A stretch of 53,271 nucleotides of DNA. Origin: JAGPUQ01 sp050179115 (GTDB taxonomy: Bacteria > Pseudomonadota > Gammaproteobacteria > Pseudomonadales > Porticoccaceae). The stretch covers positions 1 through 53,271 of the forward strand of contig JBFXFL010000015.1 of assembly GCA_050179115.1 (NCBI GenBank), in the 5' to 3' direction. A program made the position numbers and the translations under genes. The notes under the pieces are model-generated. The model was not told where the DNA came from and did no database searches. It saw only the letters and a program-made list of their open reading frames with translations. Below, piece after piece: positions 36,029-44,186 of the stretch. Position 1 is the stretch's first letter. Every line of letters begins with the position of its first letter.

Positions 36029-36895
36029 ATGACCACCACAGCTACAGCCACGGCTACCGTCGATCAGTTCTCACCCCTGGTGCGGCGCATCGTGGCGCCC
36101 AACGGCAGCGTGATGACCGGGGCCGGCACCAATACCTTCCTGATCGGTCGGGAGGAAGTCGCGGTGCTCGACCCTGGTCCGGATTACGAGAGTCACTATC
36201 AGGCCATCCTCGCGGCCGGGGCCGGACGCATCAAATGGGTGGTGGTGACGCACACCCACAAGGACCATTCGCCGCTCGCCGCGCGGCTCGCCGCCGAAAC
36301 CGGGGCCAGGCTCATGGGCTGCATGCTGCGCCCGGGCGACGAATTCCAGGACACCAGCTTTCAGGTCGACACGGACATTCGGCACGGCGATCAACTGAAG
36401 ACGCGGGAATTCACGCTGGAGGCCGTTTATTCTCCGGGGCATGTCGGCAATCATTTTTGCTTCTTTCTCCACGAAGACGCGCTGCTGTTTGCCGGCGATC
36501 ACATCATGGATGGCTCCACCGTGGTCATCCTGCCGCCCAGCGGCGACATGAAGGACTATCTCGATTCGCTCTCGGTGCTGGAAAAATATCCGGCGACCGG
36601 CATCGCGCCCGGTCACGGCAATCTGATGCCCAACCCCGGCAAGGTCATCGACACCCTGCGTCGCCATCGCCTGATGCGCGAACAAAAAGTGGTTGCCGGC
36701 ATGAAAAAAACCGGTCCCGGCACCATCATGGATTTTCTGCCCGTGGTGTATGACGATGTGGATCCGAAAGTATTTTTCTACGCGCGTTTTTCCCTCTGGG
36801 CGCACCTGTTGAAACTCGAACGCGACGGCCTTGCCCGCCGTACCCAACACGATGTCGAGTTCGATCAGGAGCTCTGGGAATTGACTGCCAACTGA
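36029..36895 (+). CDS. MBL-fold metallo-hydrolase (LACTB2-like)
   Basis: A 288-residue metallo-beta-lactamase-fold hydrolase. The metal motif is HTHKDH at His75, His77, Asp79 and His80, with further ligands at His in SPGHVGNH, Asp in FAGDHIMDG and His in APGHG. The C-terminal winged-helix-like part, ending ARRTQHDVEFDQELWEL, resembles the LACTB2/RNase-like group. It may be a nuclease, thioesterase or lactonase; the sequence alone does not decide. GGGAG precedes the ATG. It is 77 bases after fabV and 15 bases before the DUF2789 gene, so the three may be one transcript. Confidence 0.85.
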   Translation: MTTTATATATVDQFSPLVRRIVAPNGSVMTGAGTNTFLIGREEVAVLDPGPDYESHYQAILAAGAGRIKWVVVTHTHKDHSPLAARLAAETGARLMGCMLRPGDEFQDTSFQVDTDIRHGDQLKTREFTLEAVYSPGHVGNHFCFFLHEDALLFAGDHIMDGSTVVILPPSGDMKDYLDSLSVLEKYPATGIAPGHGNLMPNPGKVIDTLRRHRLMREQKVVAGMKKTGPGTIMDFLPVVYDDVDPKVFFYARFSLWAHLLKLERDGLARRTQHDVEFDQELWELTAN

Positions 36896-36910
36896 CTGCG
36901 GGAGCATCTG

Positions 36911-37159
36911 ATGGATACCACACGACATGATCTGAAAGCGCTGTTTGCGCAGCTGGGTTTGGCCCATGACCCGGATGCCATCGCCGCTTTCATCGACCAG
37001 CACCGGCCCCTCGACCCCACGCTTACCCTCGCCGAGGCGCCCTTCTGGCAGCCCGCGCAGCGGGAATTTCTGCTCGAAGCGATTGCCGATGATTCCGACT
37101 GGGTGGAAGCGGTGGACAAGCTCGACGCGATGCTCAGGCATCGCGTTCGCCACGACTGA
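36911..37159 (+). CDS. DUF2789 family small protein
   Basis: An 82-residue protein that matches the DUF2789 pattern from memory: LKALFAQLGLAHD, then FIDQHRPL, then APFWQPAQREFLLEAI and a closing VDKLDAMLR. It has no signal peptide or membrane segment and should be a small helical cytoplasmic protein. The family is common in gammaproteobacteria and has no known function. It lies 15 bases after the MBL hydrolase gene. Confidence 0.8.
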   Translation: MDTTRHDLKALFAQLGLAHDPDAIAAFIDQHRPLDPTLTLAEAPFWQPAQREFLLEAIADDSDWVEAVDKLDAMLRHRVRHD

Positions 37160-37294
37160 GCCGTTGCGAGAGTTGCGGGCCGCGGCGCGGTTCGCCGTCG
37201 ATCTTGTTCAGCGGCGCGCCCGCGTGTGATGAACAAGGCATCCAAGGTTTGCCGCGCACACCGATAGCGCAGAAGCACTTGGAAAAAAACGGAT

Positions 37295-37368
37295 TGGAGC
37301 GGGTGAAGGGAATCGAACCCTCGTGTGCAGCTTGGGAAGCTGCCGTTCTGCCATTGAACTACACCCGC
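37295..37368 (-). tRNA. tRNA-Gly (anticodon CCC)
   Basis: On the minus strand, GCGGGTG at the 5' end (37368-37362) pairs with CACCCGC at the 3' end (37305-37299). The anticodon stem-loop is GCAGCTTCCCAAGCTGC, with loop TTCCCAA and anticodon CCC, and the T-arm contains GGTTCGATTCC. The discriminator base and CCA (37298-37295) are encoded. The sequence is very close to E. coli glyU. The anticodon reads GGG codons. Confidence 0.95.
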
Positions 37369-37532
37369 AGGGGGCGCCAGTCTGCCAGTGTCGCGCGCCG
37401 GCGGCAACAGGCCGAGGCCGGCTTCCCAAACCCAGCTCGCTCAGTCCGGGGTGGTGGTCCGGCCGGCGGCCCTGGGGCCAGTGAAACTCGCGGTCCTCGC
37501 ATCGAACAATCCGTGCGTAGCGTTGCCTGTGC

Positions 37533-38369
37533 TCAGGGCTGGGGAAGCGTATTGGGCGCTGACTGCCGGCGCCGCGCGAGCGCTTTGGCGCCCTGGCGGC
37601 GACCGCCGAGCGCAACCGTCAGGGCGATGATCATGCTTGCCAGATAGATGCCGACCACCAGCGGGCTTGGGGTGGCTTCGTAGCCAATCAACGCGTAGAG
37701 CAACTGGCCGAGCGGTGAGGACTCCGGCAGCCACCGGGAGCTGTTCCACAGTGGCGCCTGCGCCGGTAGCCAATCCGCCTGGATCAGCAACTGCGTCGCC
37801 TGCGCGCACATGCCGCTGCCGATCAATGCGAGCAGCACCGCACCTGTTGCCAGGGCGGCGGACGGACGCTGGGCGAGTTGCAGATAGTAAAACAGCGTAC
37901 CCGCACTGAAGCCGACCCCGATACCTATGACGGCGCCGGTGACGGCGTCGGAGGTCGCGCCCTCCTGCGCGCTCAAGCTGCCGAAATACAGCAGGATCTC
38001 CGCGCCTTCCCGTGTCATTGCCAGAACCACGGCTGCTGCCATGGCCCAGCGCAGGACGGCCTGGGTCCGCGGCGACGACGGTGGGCCGAAGCGCTGCTGG
38101 CCCAGGATGGCGAGGATGGCGAGGATCGCCAGATAGGTCAGAAGCTGCACGCCGACGTTGGCGAGTTCGTACCCGACGCCGCCGAACCAGTCGAATACCC
38201 TGGGCAGGAGCAAGCTGAACAGCACGGCGCTGCACAGTCCCAGCAGTGCTGCGGAGCGAAATCCGGTCGCACTGAGACGCAGGACGTTCGTCACGGCAAG
38301 CAGAACGCTGACCAGGAACGCGGCCTCGATGATTTCCCGCGACACAATGATGACGCTATCGATCAGCAT
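37533..38369 (-). CDS. FTR1-family iron permease
   Basis: A 278-residue inner-membrane protein with about seven hydrophobic helices. Both REXXE iron-binding motifs are present: REIIE at residues 11-15 and REGAE at residues 120-124. FTR1/EfeU permeases move ferric or ferrous iron across the membrane together with a periplasmic partner. It starts four bases after the cupredoxin gene and is the last gene of a TPR, regulator, kinase, cupredoxin and permease series. No EfeB peroxidase or full EfeO is present, so this is a reduced iron uptake unit. Confidence 0.9.
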   Translation of the reverse strand: MLIDSVIIVSREIIEAAFLVSVLLAVTNVLRLSATGFRSAALLGLCSAVLFSLLLPRVFDWFGGVGYELANVGVQLLTYLAILAILAILGQQRFGPPSSPRTQAVLRWAMAAAVVLAMTREGAEILLYFGSLSAQEGATSDAVTGAVIGIGVGFSAGTLFYYLQLAQRPSAALATGAVLLALIGSGMCAQATQLLIQADWLPAQAPLWNSSRWLPESSPLGQLLYALIGYEATPSPLVVGIYLASMIIALTVALGGRRQGAKALARRRQSAPNTLPQP

Positions 38370-38373
38370 GGGC

Positions 38374-38772
38374 TCACTTCGCGATCAGCTTGCCAAGGGC
38401 GGTTTTGGGATTGAATTCACCAAAGAACGGGTAAGTCCCGGGAGCCAGCGGCCCGATGAACAGCGTGGCACTGTGTTCGCCGAAGATGATTTTTTCGCGA
38501 TTCAAATCCCAGCTTTTGAATTCCTCCAGGCTTGAATCCAGGTTGTGTACCAGCAAACGCACCTGGGTGTGCGCCGGAACGTAAATTTCGGAAGGCTCGA
38601 ACAGATGATTCCGAATCCGCAATTCCACCGTGGGAGGGGCGGGGGTTTCTGCGTGCGCGGCGCTGGCGGCGTACATCAGCACGAAAATTGCTCCGCGCCG
38701 GCGTACCGCCGCGGAGGACCATTTCGCATGGCGCGGGTTTGTACCGCACGGAAAAGGCCTGGTTGTCGCCAT
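38374..38772 (-). CDS. Periplasmic cupredoxin-like protein
   Basis: A 132-residue protein with a signal peptide (basic RRRG, hydrophobic FVLMYAASA, cleavage near AHA, about residue 41) and one cupredoxin domain. LDSSLEEFKSWDLNREK and LAPGTYPFFGEF follow the EfeO-type cupredoxin pattern. The cysteine and C-terminal methionine of blue copper proteins are absent, so it may bind iron or copper through acidic and other ligands. It starts four bases after the kinase stop and four before the FTR1 gene; it probably delivers or oxidises iron for the permease. Confidence 0.82.
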   Translation of the reverse strand: MATTRPFPCGTNPRHAKWSSAAVRRRGAIFVLMYAASAAHAETPAPPTVELRIRNHLFEPSEIYVPAHTQVRLLVHNLDSSLEEFKSWDLNREKIIFGEHSATLFIGPLAPGTYPFFGEFNPKTALGKLIAK

Positions 38773-38775
38773 GGC

Positions 38776-40137
38776 TCAGAGGCTCCGGTCCGGCGCGGGG
38801 CTCATCAGTTCTTCCGAGAGCGGAAATTCGACGCACACCGACAGCCCGTTGCCAAAGGGCGAGGCGTCAAAGCGGATGGTCGCATGGTGCAGTTCCGCAA
38901 TCAATTTCACGATCGACAGGCCCAGCCCACTTCCGGAGGTCGGATTGCGGTCGCCGCCGATGCGGTAGAAACGATCGAATACCCGCTCCTGTTCCGCCTC
39001 CGCCATGCCGGGACCGGAATCGCTGATCTCGAGAATCACCCGATCGGCGGTGGCACTGGTCGCGACGGCGATCTGCCCGCCGGTGGGAGTGTAGCGGCTG
39101 GCGTTGGCCACGAGGTTGTCTACCAGGGTGGTGATCGCGAAGCGGTCGCCGAGGATGGGCTGGCTCTGCCCTTCGAAAAGCACGTCCTGCTCTTTTTGTT
39201 CGAATTCCGCGTAGCGGTTGGCCAGCGTTTGCCGCGCGATTTCGGAGAGATCGAGAACTTCCATGGTGGCCCGGTAGTGCTCGGGTTCCATGCGGTAGAG
39301 CAGCAGGATTTGCGCGATCAGATGCTCCAGGCGCGTCGCCTCCGCCTGCAACTGGGCCAGCGTCGGGTCACCGGGCGGCAGTTTCGCGGTGAGATTATGG
39401 AGGTGTATTTTCAACGCGGCGATGGGGGTGCGCAGTTCGTGGGCGGCATCGGCGGTCAGCCGTCGTTCCCGCGCGAAGGAACGCGCCAGACGACGCAGCA
39501 GAGCGTTCACGGCGGCCACGATGACGGCGAGCTCCTCGGGCGGATCGTCGAGATCGAGCGGTGAGAGATCGGCGGCCTTCTTGTGGCGCAGCTCCGATGC
39601 CAGGCGCGCCAGCAGGCGCAATCCGTGACCGACGATGATCCAGATGAACAGCGCCGCCACCGGCAGGCTGATGACCACCGCAAGGACGGATTCCATCACG
39701 ATGCTGTCGGCAAGCAGATAGCGGGTGTCGGCGCGCTGGGCGACCAGAATCCAGTGGTCACTGGCCTGGGCGTGGCGTACCAGCACGCGCCAGCGCTGGT
39801 CGTTGAAGTTGCGGTCGTGAAAACCGGGCTCGAAGGGCGCGATGGCGGTGGTGGGGGCGTCGGCGGAATACAGGACAAGCCGTTGGTCGGCGGTCCAGAT
39901 CTGAAATGCCGCCTGCCCGGCGCTCGGCGTGAGGCCGCGGCTCTCTGCGGGTGTGGCCTCTGGCGGCTGCGCCGCCAGCAGCGCGGCGATCAGGCTTGCC
40001 GTGTCGGAGAGCTGGGCATCGAACAGGGTCTGCGCCGCGGCGACGCTGGTGCGGTAGCCATAGAGCGCGGCGACGAAGCTGGTCAGGGTGATGGCGGACA
40101 GCACCGCGATCACCAGGTAGGAGCGAATGGACTTCAT
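38776..40137 (-). CDS. Sensor histidine kinase, QseC/TctE type
   Basis: A 453-residue membrane kinase. Helices at about residues 8-28 and 148-170 flank a periplasmic sensor. The H-box AAHELRTPIAAL holds His233, and the ATPase domain has NLVANASRYTP, DSGPGM and GSGLGLSIVK. The start overlaps the stop of the response regulator gene by four bases. With the iron permease and cupredoxin downstream, it most likely senses iron or a related metal, but the signal is not proven by sequence. Confidence 0.92.
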   Translation of the reverse strand: MKSIRSYLVIAVLSAITLTSFVAALYGYRTSVAAAQTLFDAQLSDTASLIAALLAAQPPEATPAESRGLTPSAGQAAFQIWTADQRLVLYSADAPTTAIAPFEPGFHDRNFNDQRWRVLVRHAQASDHWILVAQRADTRYLLADSIVMESVLAVVISLPVAALFIWIIVGHGLRLLARLASELRHKKAADLSPLDLDDPPEELAVIVAAVNALLRRLARSFARERRLTADAAHELRTPIAALKIHLHNLTAKLPPGDPTLAQLQAEATRLEHLIAQILLLYRMEPEHYRATMEVLDLSEIARQTLANRYAEFEQKEQDVLFEGQSQPILGDRFAITTLVDNLVANASRYTPTGGQIAVATSATADRVILEISDSGPGMAEAEQERVFDRFYRIGGDRNPTSGSGLGLSIVKLIAELHHATIRFDASPFGNGLSVCVEFPLSEELMSPAPDRSL

Positions 40138-40793
40138 GGCAGGCGCAGGCTGTAGCCGATGCCGCGCACCGTCTTGATGGCATCCGAACCCAGCTTGCGG
40201 CGCAAATGGTGGATGTGAACTTCCAGCGCGTTGCTGGCGACCTCTTCGCCCCAGGCGTAGAGCTTGCCCTCCAGGGCTTCGCGGGTGAGCACCTTGCCGC
40301 GATTTTCCATGAAGGCCCGGAGCAGTGCGTATTCGCGGCGCGAGAGATCGATCGGCAGATCGCCCTTGGTCAGCTCCCGGGTGGCCAGATTCAGGCTGAG
40401 ATCACCGGCGGTCAGGACGCTGCCGGTGGCGTTGCCCAGGCGCCGGCTCATCGCGCGCAGGCGGGCGTCCAGTTCATCGATATCGAAGGGCTTGGCGAGA
40501 TAGTCATCGGCGCCGAGATCAAGACCGGCGATCTTCTCGCTGGTGGTGTCCCGCGCGGTAAGAATCAGCACCGGAATCGTGCGATTGGTGCTGCGCAGCT
40601 GTCGCAGCACGTCGAGCCCGTCCATGTCCGGAAGCCCGAGATCGAGGATCATCAGATCGGGCGGATCGGTCCGCACGGCGAGCAGGGCATGGTCGCCGCG
40701 TGCCACATGGTTGACGGCGAAACCCTTGTTGCGCAGGGCCAGCGACAGACCGGCCGCCAGCGATCTGTCGTCCTCCACCAGCAGCAGCCGCAA
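40134..40793 (-). CDS. Response regulator, QseB/TctD type
   Basis: A 219-residue OmpR-family regulator. The acidic pair is in LVEDD at residues 6-9, the phosphorylated residue is Asp51 in MILDLGLP, and Lys lies in LAKPFD. The DNA-binding domain ends IKTVRGIGYSL. It is coupled by overlap to the kinase gene and lies 27 bases after the TPR gene. It would control the downstream iron permease and cupredoxin genes as part of the same operon. Confidence 0.92.
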   Translation of the reverse strand: MRLLLVEDDRSLAAGLSLALRNKGFAVNHVARGDHALLAVRTDPPDLMILDLGLPDMDGLDVLRQLRSTNRTIPVLILTARDTTSEKIAGLDLGADDYLAKPFDIDELDARLRAMSRRLGNATGSVLTAGDLSLNLATRELTKGDLPIDLSRREYALLRAFMENRGKVLTREALEGKLYAWGEEVASNALEVHIHHLRRKLGSDAIKTVRGIGYSLRLP

Positions 40794-40820
40794 CGCGAAA
40801 CTCCTCAGGCCAGAGCAAAC

Positions 40821-41480
40821 TTATTGTGCTTGAATTCGCGCGAGGAGTTTAGCAATGTCCCGCTGCCGTCCGGCATGGGCCAACGCATCTCCCGGGTGGG
40901 GCGGCGCCTGCTGTGCGCGCAGCAGATGCTCGCGGGCCTTGCGGCGCTGGCCCTGTTCCAGCAGGAAGTCACCGTAAAAATAGTTGCTGTCCATGCCATC
41001 GGGGCTGATTTTCAGCGCCAGCCGCAGGAGTTTCTCGGCTTTTTCGCGGTCGCCAAAACCCACCGGCCAGCCCGGCATTTTGTAGTAAAGCGCACCCAGG
41101 GTGGTGTAGGCGGCGCCTTCCATTGCCTCGGGGTCCAGTGCCAGCGCACGCTCCAGATCGATACGCGCGGCGGTAGCGGCATTCAATGAATTGATGCCGG
41201 TCCCGGCGCTGGCGAGAGTCGCCTGGATGATTCCCGACCAGATCCAGACTTCGACGCGATCGGGGTGCAGGGCAGTCAGGCGGATCGCGCTTTGCGCCAG
41301 GGTGTCCAGCGCGGCAATACGGGGTAATCCCCGTTTTTCATAGTTGGCGACCGCCCAGCGCTGCTGCAAGTCCTGCAGACTGGCATCGAGATCGGTCTGC
41401 GCCATGGCCGGTGCGGCGAACCACACCAACGCCAGCGCGGCGAGCAGGAATAGCGGGCGTTTCGCGGGTACGGACTTCAT
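40821..41480 (-). CDS. Exported TPR-like protein
   Basis: A 219-residue protein starting at the ATG at 41480. Residues 1-27 form a signal peptide ending AAPAMAQ. The mature part is alpha-helical, with TPR-like repeats such as ARIDLERALALDPEAMEGAAYTTLGAL (in part) and KISPDGMDSNYFYGDFLLEQG. It is likely periplasmic. It is the first gene of the iron operon. Similar TPR proteins appear beside FTR1 units, but the role, perhaps as a scaffold, is inference. The longer frame from 41519 lacks a signal peptide at its very start and is less likely. Confidence 0.7.
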   Translation of the reverse strand: MKSVPAKRPLFLLAALALVWFAAPAMAQTDLDASLQDLQQRWAVANYEKRGLPRIAALDTLAQSAIRLTALHPDRVEVWIWSGIIQATLASAGTGINSLNAATAARIDLERALALDPEAMEGAAYTTLGALYYKMPGWPVGFGDREKAEKLLRLALKISPDGMDSNYFYGDFLLEQGQRRKAREHLLRAQQAPPHPGDALAHAGRQRDIAKLLARIQAQ

Positions 41481-41618
41481 TACGAATGTATTCCCCCGGC
41501 GCGCAAGGGCTGGCGCCATGGCCTGGTAGCATCACCACCTGTTGAGCCGGGTTAGCCGGGTCGGGGTCCAGCTAAAACCGCTCGCAACGGGTGTTCCGGA
41601 TGGGGGGCATCATAACAA

Positions 41619-41649
41619 ACGCAGCCCCGGGACCGGCCCGGGGCTGCGT
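41619..41649 (-). terminator. Rho-independent terminator after the PhoX-like gene
   Basis: ACGCAGCCCCGGG (41619-41631) and its exact reverse complement (41637-41649) form a 13-bp stem with loop ACCGG. On the minus strand it is followed by TTTGTTATG. It lies between the PhoX-like gene and the TPR gene, both on the minus strand, and would end the first. Confidence 0.88.
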
Positions 41650-41720
41650 GGATACACGGGTGTCATGACCCTGGTGTCATGGCCCTTGTGCGGCGAGGAT
41701 CAATCGCTGCGTTAGCGGTT

Positions 41721-41997
41721 GGTGATCGCCACGGTCTTGTCATTGCCGGTAGACGAGTGCTGCGCATTGACCAGCAGGGTGTGCGGATCCTTGCCGAAGT
41801 AGATGCCGGTGCCTTCGGCACCATCGTCCTTGAGTGCGGCGAACAGATGCACGCCATCGCTCTTGCCGTCGCCGTCATGATCCGGCTCCGCTACCCAGAT
41901 GTCACTCGGCACATTGTCCTCGACAATCCACAGCCGGCCGTCGGGGCCATTGGCCAGATTGTCTGGGCTCCTGAAGCCGGTGATGCCTGCGGCCTTT
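41721..41997. repeat. 277-bp tandem duplication, copy A
   Basis: This block aligns without gaps to 41998-42274 with about 17 differences in 277 bases (about 94% identity). Copy A contains the original 3' end: read on the minus strand in its own frame it closes with AITNR and a TAA stop at 41712-41714. Most differences fall at third codon positions. Confidence 0.9.
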
Positions 41998-43335
41998 GGT
42001 GATCGCCATGGTCTTGTCATTGCCGGTGGCCGAGTGCTGCACATTGACCAGCAGGGTGTGCGGATCCTTGCCAAAGTAGATGCCGGTGCCTTCGGCGCCA
42101 TCGTCCTTGAGTGAGGCGAACAGATGCACGCCATCGCTCTTGCCGTCACCGTCATGATCCGGCTCCGCTACCCAGATGTCGCTCGGCACATTGTCCTCGA
42201 TAATCCACAGCCGGCCGTCGGGGCCATTGGCGAGGTTGTCGGGGCTCTTGAAGCCGGTGATGCCAGCGGCCCTGTCTTCGAAATCGACGTTGACACCGTG
42301 GGCGACGAAGTAATCGACCTGGGGCGCACCATTGAGGGTGATCGAGAGCACCGCGCCCGCTCCGTTGGAGTTGTTCGGGTTGGTCACGTCTTCACAGGTG
42401 ACGGCGACATAGAGCGTCTGGGCAATGCGCTCGGCGTCTTCCGGGCGGCAGAAGCCGGTGGCACCCACAGCCTTGGCGGCTGTTTCGGCGTCGTAGGTAA
42501 CGGGATCCAGCGCCAGTTCGACCCATTCCGCCGCGCCGGTCTGTTGGCCGCCGGCGACTTTCAGGGCGAACAGCTTGCCGTTCGACAGGTCGCCGTAGTT
42601 CTCCGGCACGAATTTGTAGATCTGGCCGTTCGGCTTGCGGTCTTCGTCGATGATGTAGACGTTGCCTTCGGCATCGGTTTCGATACCCTCGTGGGACATG
42701 GAACCCAGCAGCGGCCGGGCCACTACGCTCGCCATCTGGGTCGGATCCCGCTTATCCACCTCGAGTTCGTAGACCAGACCGCAGCAGGCGCCGGGGTACT
42801 CCAGGTCGGGTCGTGCAGCCGCATTGACCTCCTCGGCGAAGAGGATCGTGTGCCAGGGGGTCCAGACGATGCCGTCGAGGGCTTCCCAGTCGCTGCGCCC
42901 CGCCAGTTCCCAGGCTGCACCGGTTTTCAGATCGACGACCGATACCGCGCCGCCGCTGCCGCCGTCCTTGCGCACCGAATTGGCATCGTCGCCAGCGGCA
43001 CCGGGCCGCACTTCATGGGTACGATACAAATAGCGACCGGCGTTTTTCCGGGTTTCGTTTGCCGTGTTCATATCGTTCCAGTCGCTCTCGACATAGATGT
43101 CCAGATCGCTTTCGTCGGAGACGATGTACTGCCGGTAACCCTCGGGCAGTTTCCAGGGCGCCTCGGTCAGCGTCTCCGGATCCGTGGTGAGTTCGGGCGC
43201 ATAGGCCGATCCGGCGATGGGATCGAACGCCATGGGTCCGTTCATTTCGGAGCCCGCGCAGGCGATACCGGCAAACACCGCGCTGATGGCAGTGGCGAGC
43301 GCGGCTTTGTTCAGCATTGGTTTCAAAATTCGCAT
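41902..43335 (-). CDS. PhoX-like (DUF839) secreted protein, C-terminus frameshifted by a tandem duplication
   Basis: A 477-residue frame from the ATG at 43335 (GAGG upstream). Residues 1-25 are a signal peptide (ALATAISAVFAGIACAG). The body has PhoX/DUF839-type features: GIVWTPWHTILFAEE, MSHEGIETDAEGNVYIIDEDR in two parts, and KFVPENYGDL, as expected for a beta-propeller phosphatase-like protein. The 3' end lies in a 277-bp tandem duplication. Because 277 is not a multiple of three, the first copy reads into the second out of frame, giving a junk tail until the stop at 41902. The original end in copy A runs to 41712 in another frame. Phosphatase activity is inferred only from the family. Confidence 0.65.
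   Translation of the reverse strand: MRILKPMLNKAALATAISAVFAGIACAGSEMNGPMAFDPIAGSAYAPELTTDPETLTEAPWKLPEGYRQYIVSDESDLDIYVESDWNDMNTANETRKNAGRYLYRTHEVRPGAAGDDANSVRKDGGSGGAVSVVDLKTGAAWELAGRSDWEALDGIVWTPWHTILFAEEVNAAARPDLEYPGACCGLVYELEVDKRDPTQMASVVARPLLGSMSHEGIETDAEGNVYIIDEDRKPNGQIYKFVPENYGDLSNGKLFALKVAGGQQTGAAEWVELALDPVTYDAETAAKAVGATGFCRPEDAERIAQTLYVAVTCEDVTNPNNSNGAGAVLSITLNGAPQVDYFVAHGVNVDFEDRAAGITGFKSPDNLANGPDGRLWIIEDNVPSDIWVAEPDHDGDGKSDGVHLFASLKDDGAEGTGIYFGKDPHTLLVNVQHSATGNDKTMAITKGRRHHRLQEPRQSGQWPRRPAVDCRGQCAE
41998..42274. repeat. 277-bp tandem duplication, copy B
   Basis: This is the in-frame copy at the 3' part of the PhoX-like reading frame. It encodes GITGFKSPDNLANGPDGRL through GNDKTMAITK and abuts copy A directly. 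The junction shifts the frame by one base. Confidence 0.9.
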
Positions 43336-43598
43336 TGCCTCATCCCCATGTTGATCGAAAAATACGACGGTCGGGATTTGACCCGGGAGTCGGCAGTCCG
43401 GGAACCGGGTTCGGGCCTGCCGGGCGCATTGAGTCTTGGGGAAGGATGTTGCAGAGGTATGTGTGTCGCATGACGGTTTGTTGACAGCCAGGAGCAGCTG
43501 AGAGACAGCCGTCGGCCATGCGCCTGGCGGCGGTTGCTGGGGGGTATTGGGTACCTGCTTGCGGAGCGTCCGGGGCATCGCGTCCGGGCGTCAGCGCA

Positions 43599-44045
43599 TC
43601 AGCGGGCCTGTTCGGATGCCAGCCTGCTCGCTTCGGCGGGGCGAAACAGCGCGCGCAACAGATAATCGCGAAACTCCCGCGGGTAGTCTTGCCGCGCCAG
43701 GGCGCGTTCCATGCACAGCAACCAGGCGTCGCGCTCGCGTTCGCCGATCGCCAGGTGCGCGTGGGCCGAAGGGATGTGGATCGACCCGTATTTTTCCCGA
43801 TACAGCTTGGGACCACCCAACCATCCGCACAAAAACCGATGCAGCTTGTCGGCGGAGCCGGACAGGTCGGACGGATGCATCGCGCGGATCGTGGCGGCTT
43901 CCGGCAGGGTATCCATCATCCGGTAAAAATCCGCGACCAGCCGACGGAGTCCCTCGACACCGCCGGCCGCCTGAAACGAGGCATCGCCTTCGCCATAGGG
44001 GCGCGGCGCGGGGGAGGCTGGTGTGGTGTCGGCGGGATCGCTCAT
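43599..44045 (-). CDS. Group II truncated hemoglobin
   Basis: A 148-residue truncated globin with the 2-over-2 fold pattern of group II. LVADFYRMMDTLPEA (residues 36-50) is helix B to C, HPSDLSGSADKLHRFLCGWLGGPKLYREKYG (57-87, in two parts) is helix E to the loop, and His95 in the AHAHLAIG stretch is the probable haem ligand. Proteins of this type bind oxygen or detoxify nitric oxide and peroxides. It lies between the PhoX-like gene and the monooxygenase gene on the same strand, and an oxygen-delivery role for the monooxygenase is speculative. Confidence 0.88.
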   Translation of the reverse strand: MSDPADTTPASPAPRPYGEGDASFQAAGGVEGLRRLVADFYRMMDTLPEAATIRAMHPSDLSGSADKLHRFLCGWLGGPKLYREKYGSIHIPSAHAHLAIGERERDAWLLCMERALARQDYPREFRDYLLRALFRPAEASRLASEQAR

Positions 44046-44141
44046 GGCTCACTTCTCGTTGCGGCTGGATCGCTGTACGGATGCAATGGTGCCGGCATAC
44101 TTCATGCGTCCGCGTCCAGCATCAGGGATGACCCGGCAAAG

Positions 44142-44164
44142 GATTGGGGCCAGCGGCCCCAATC
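44142..44164 (-). terminator. 10-bp hairpin after the monooxygenase gene
   Basis: GATTGGGGCC (44142-44151) and GGCCCCAATC (44155-44164) form a perfect stem with a 3-base loop, 22 bases after the stop of the minus-strand monooxygenase gene. The following T-tract is weak. Confidence 0.6.
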
Positions 44165-44186
44165 TCAACCCGACGGTCCCGAGCCC

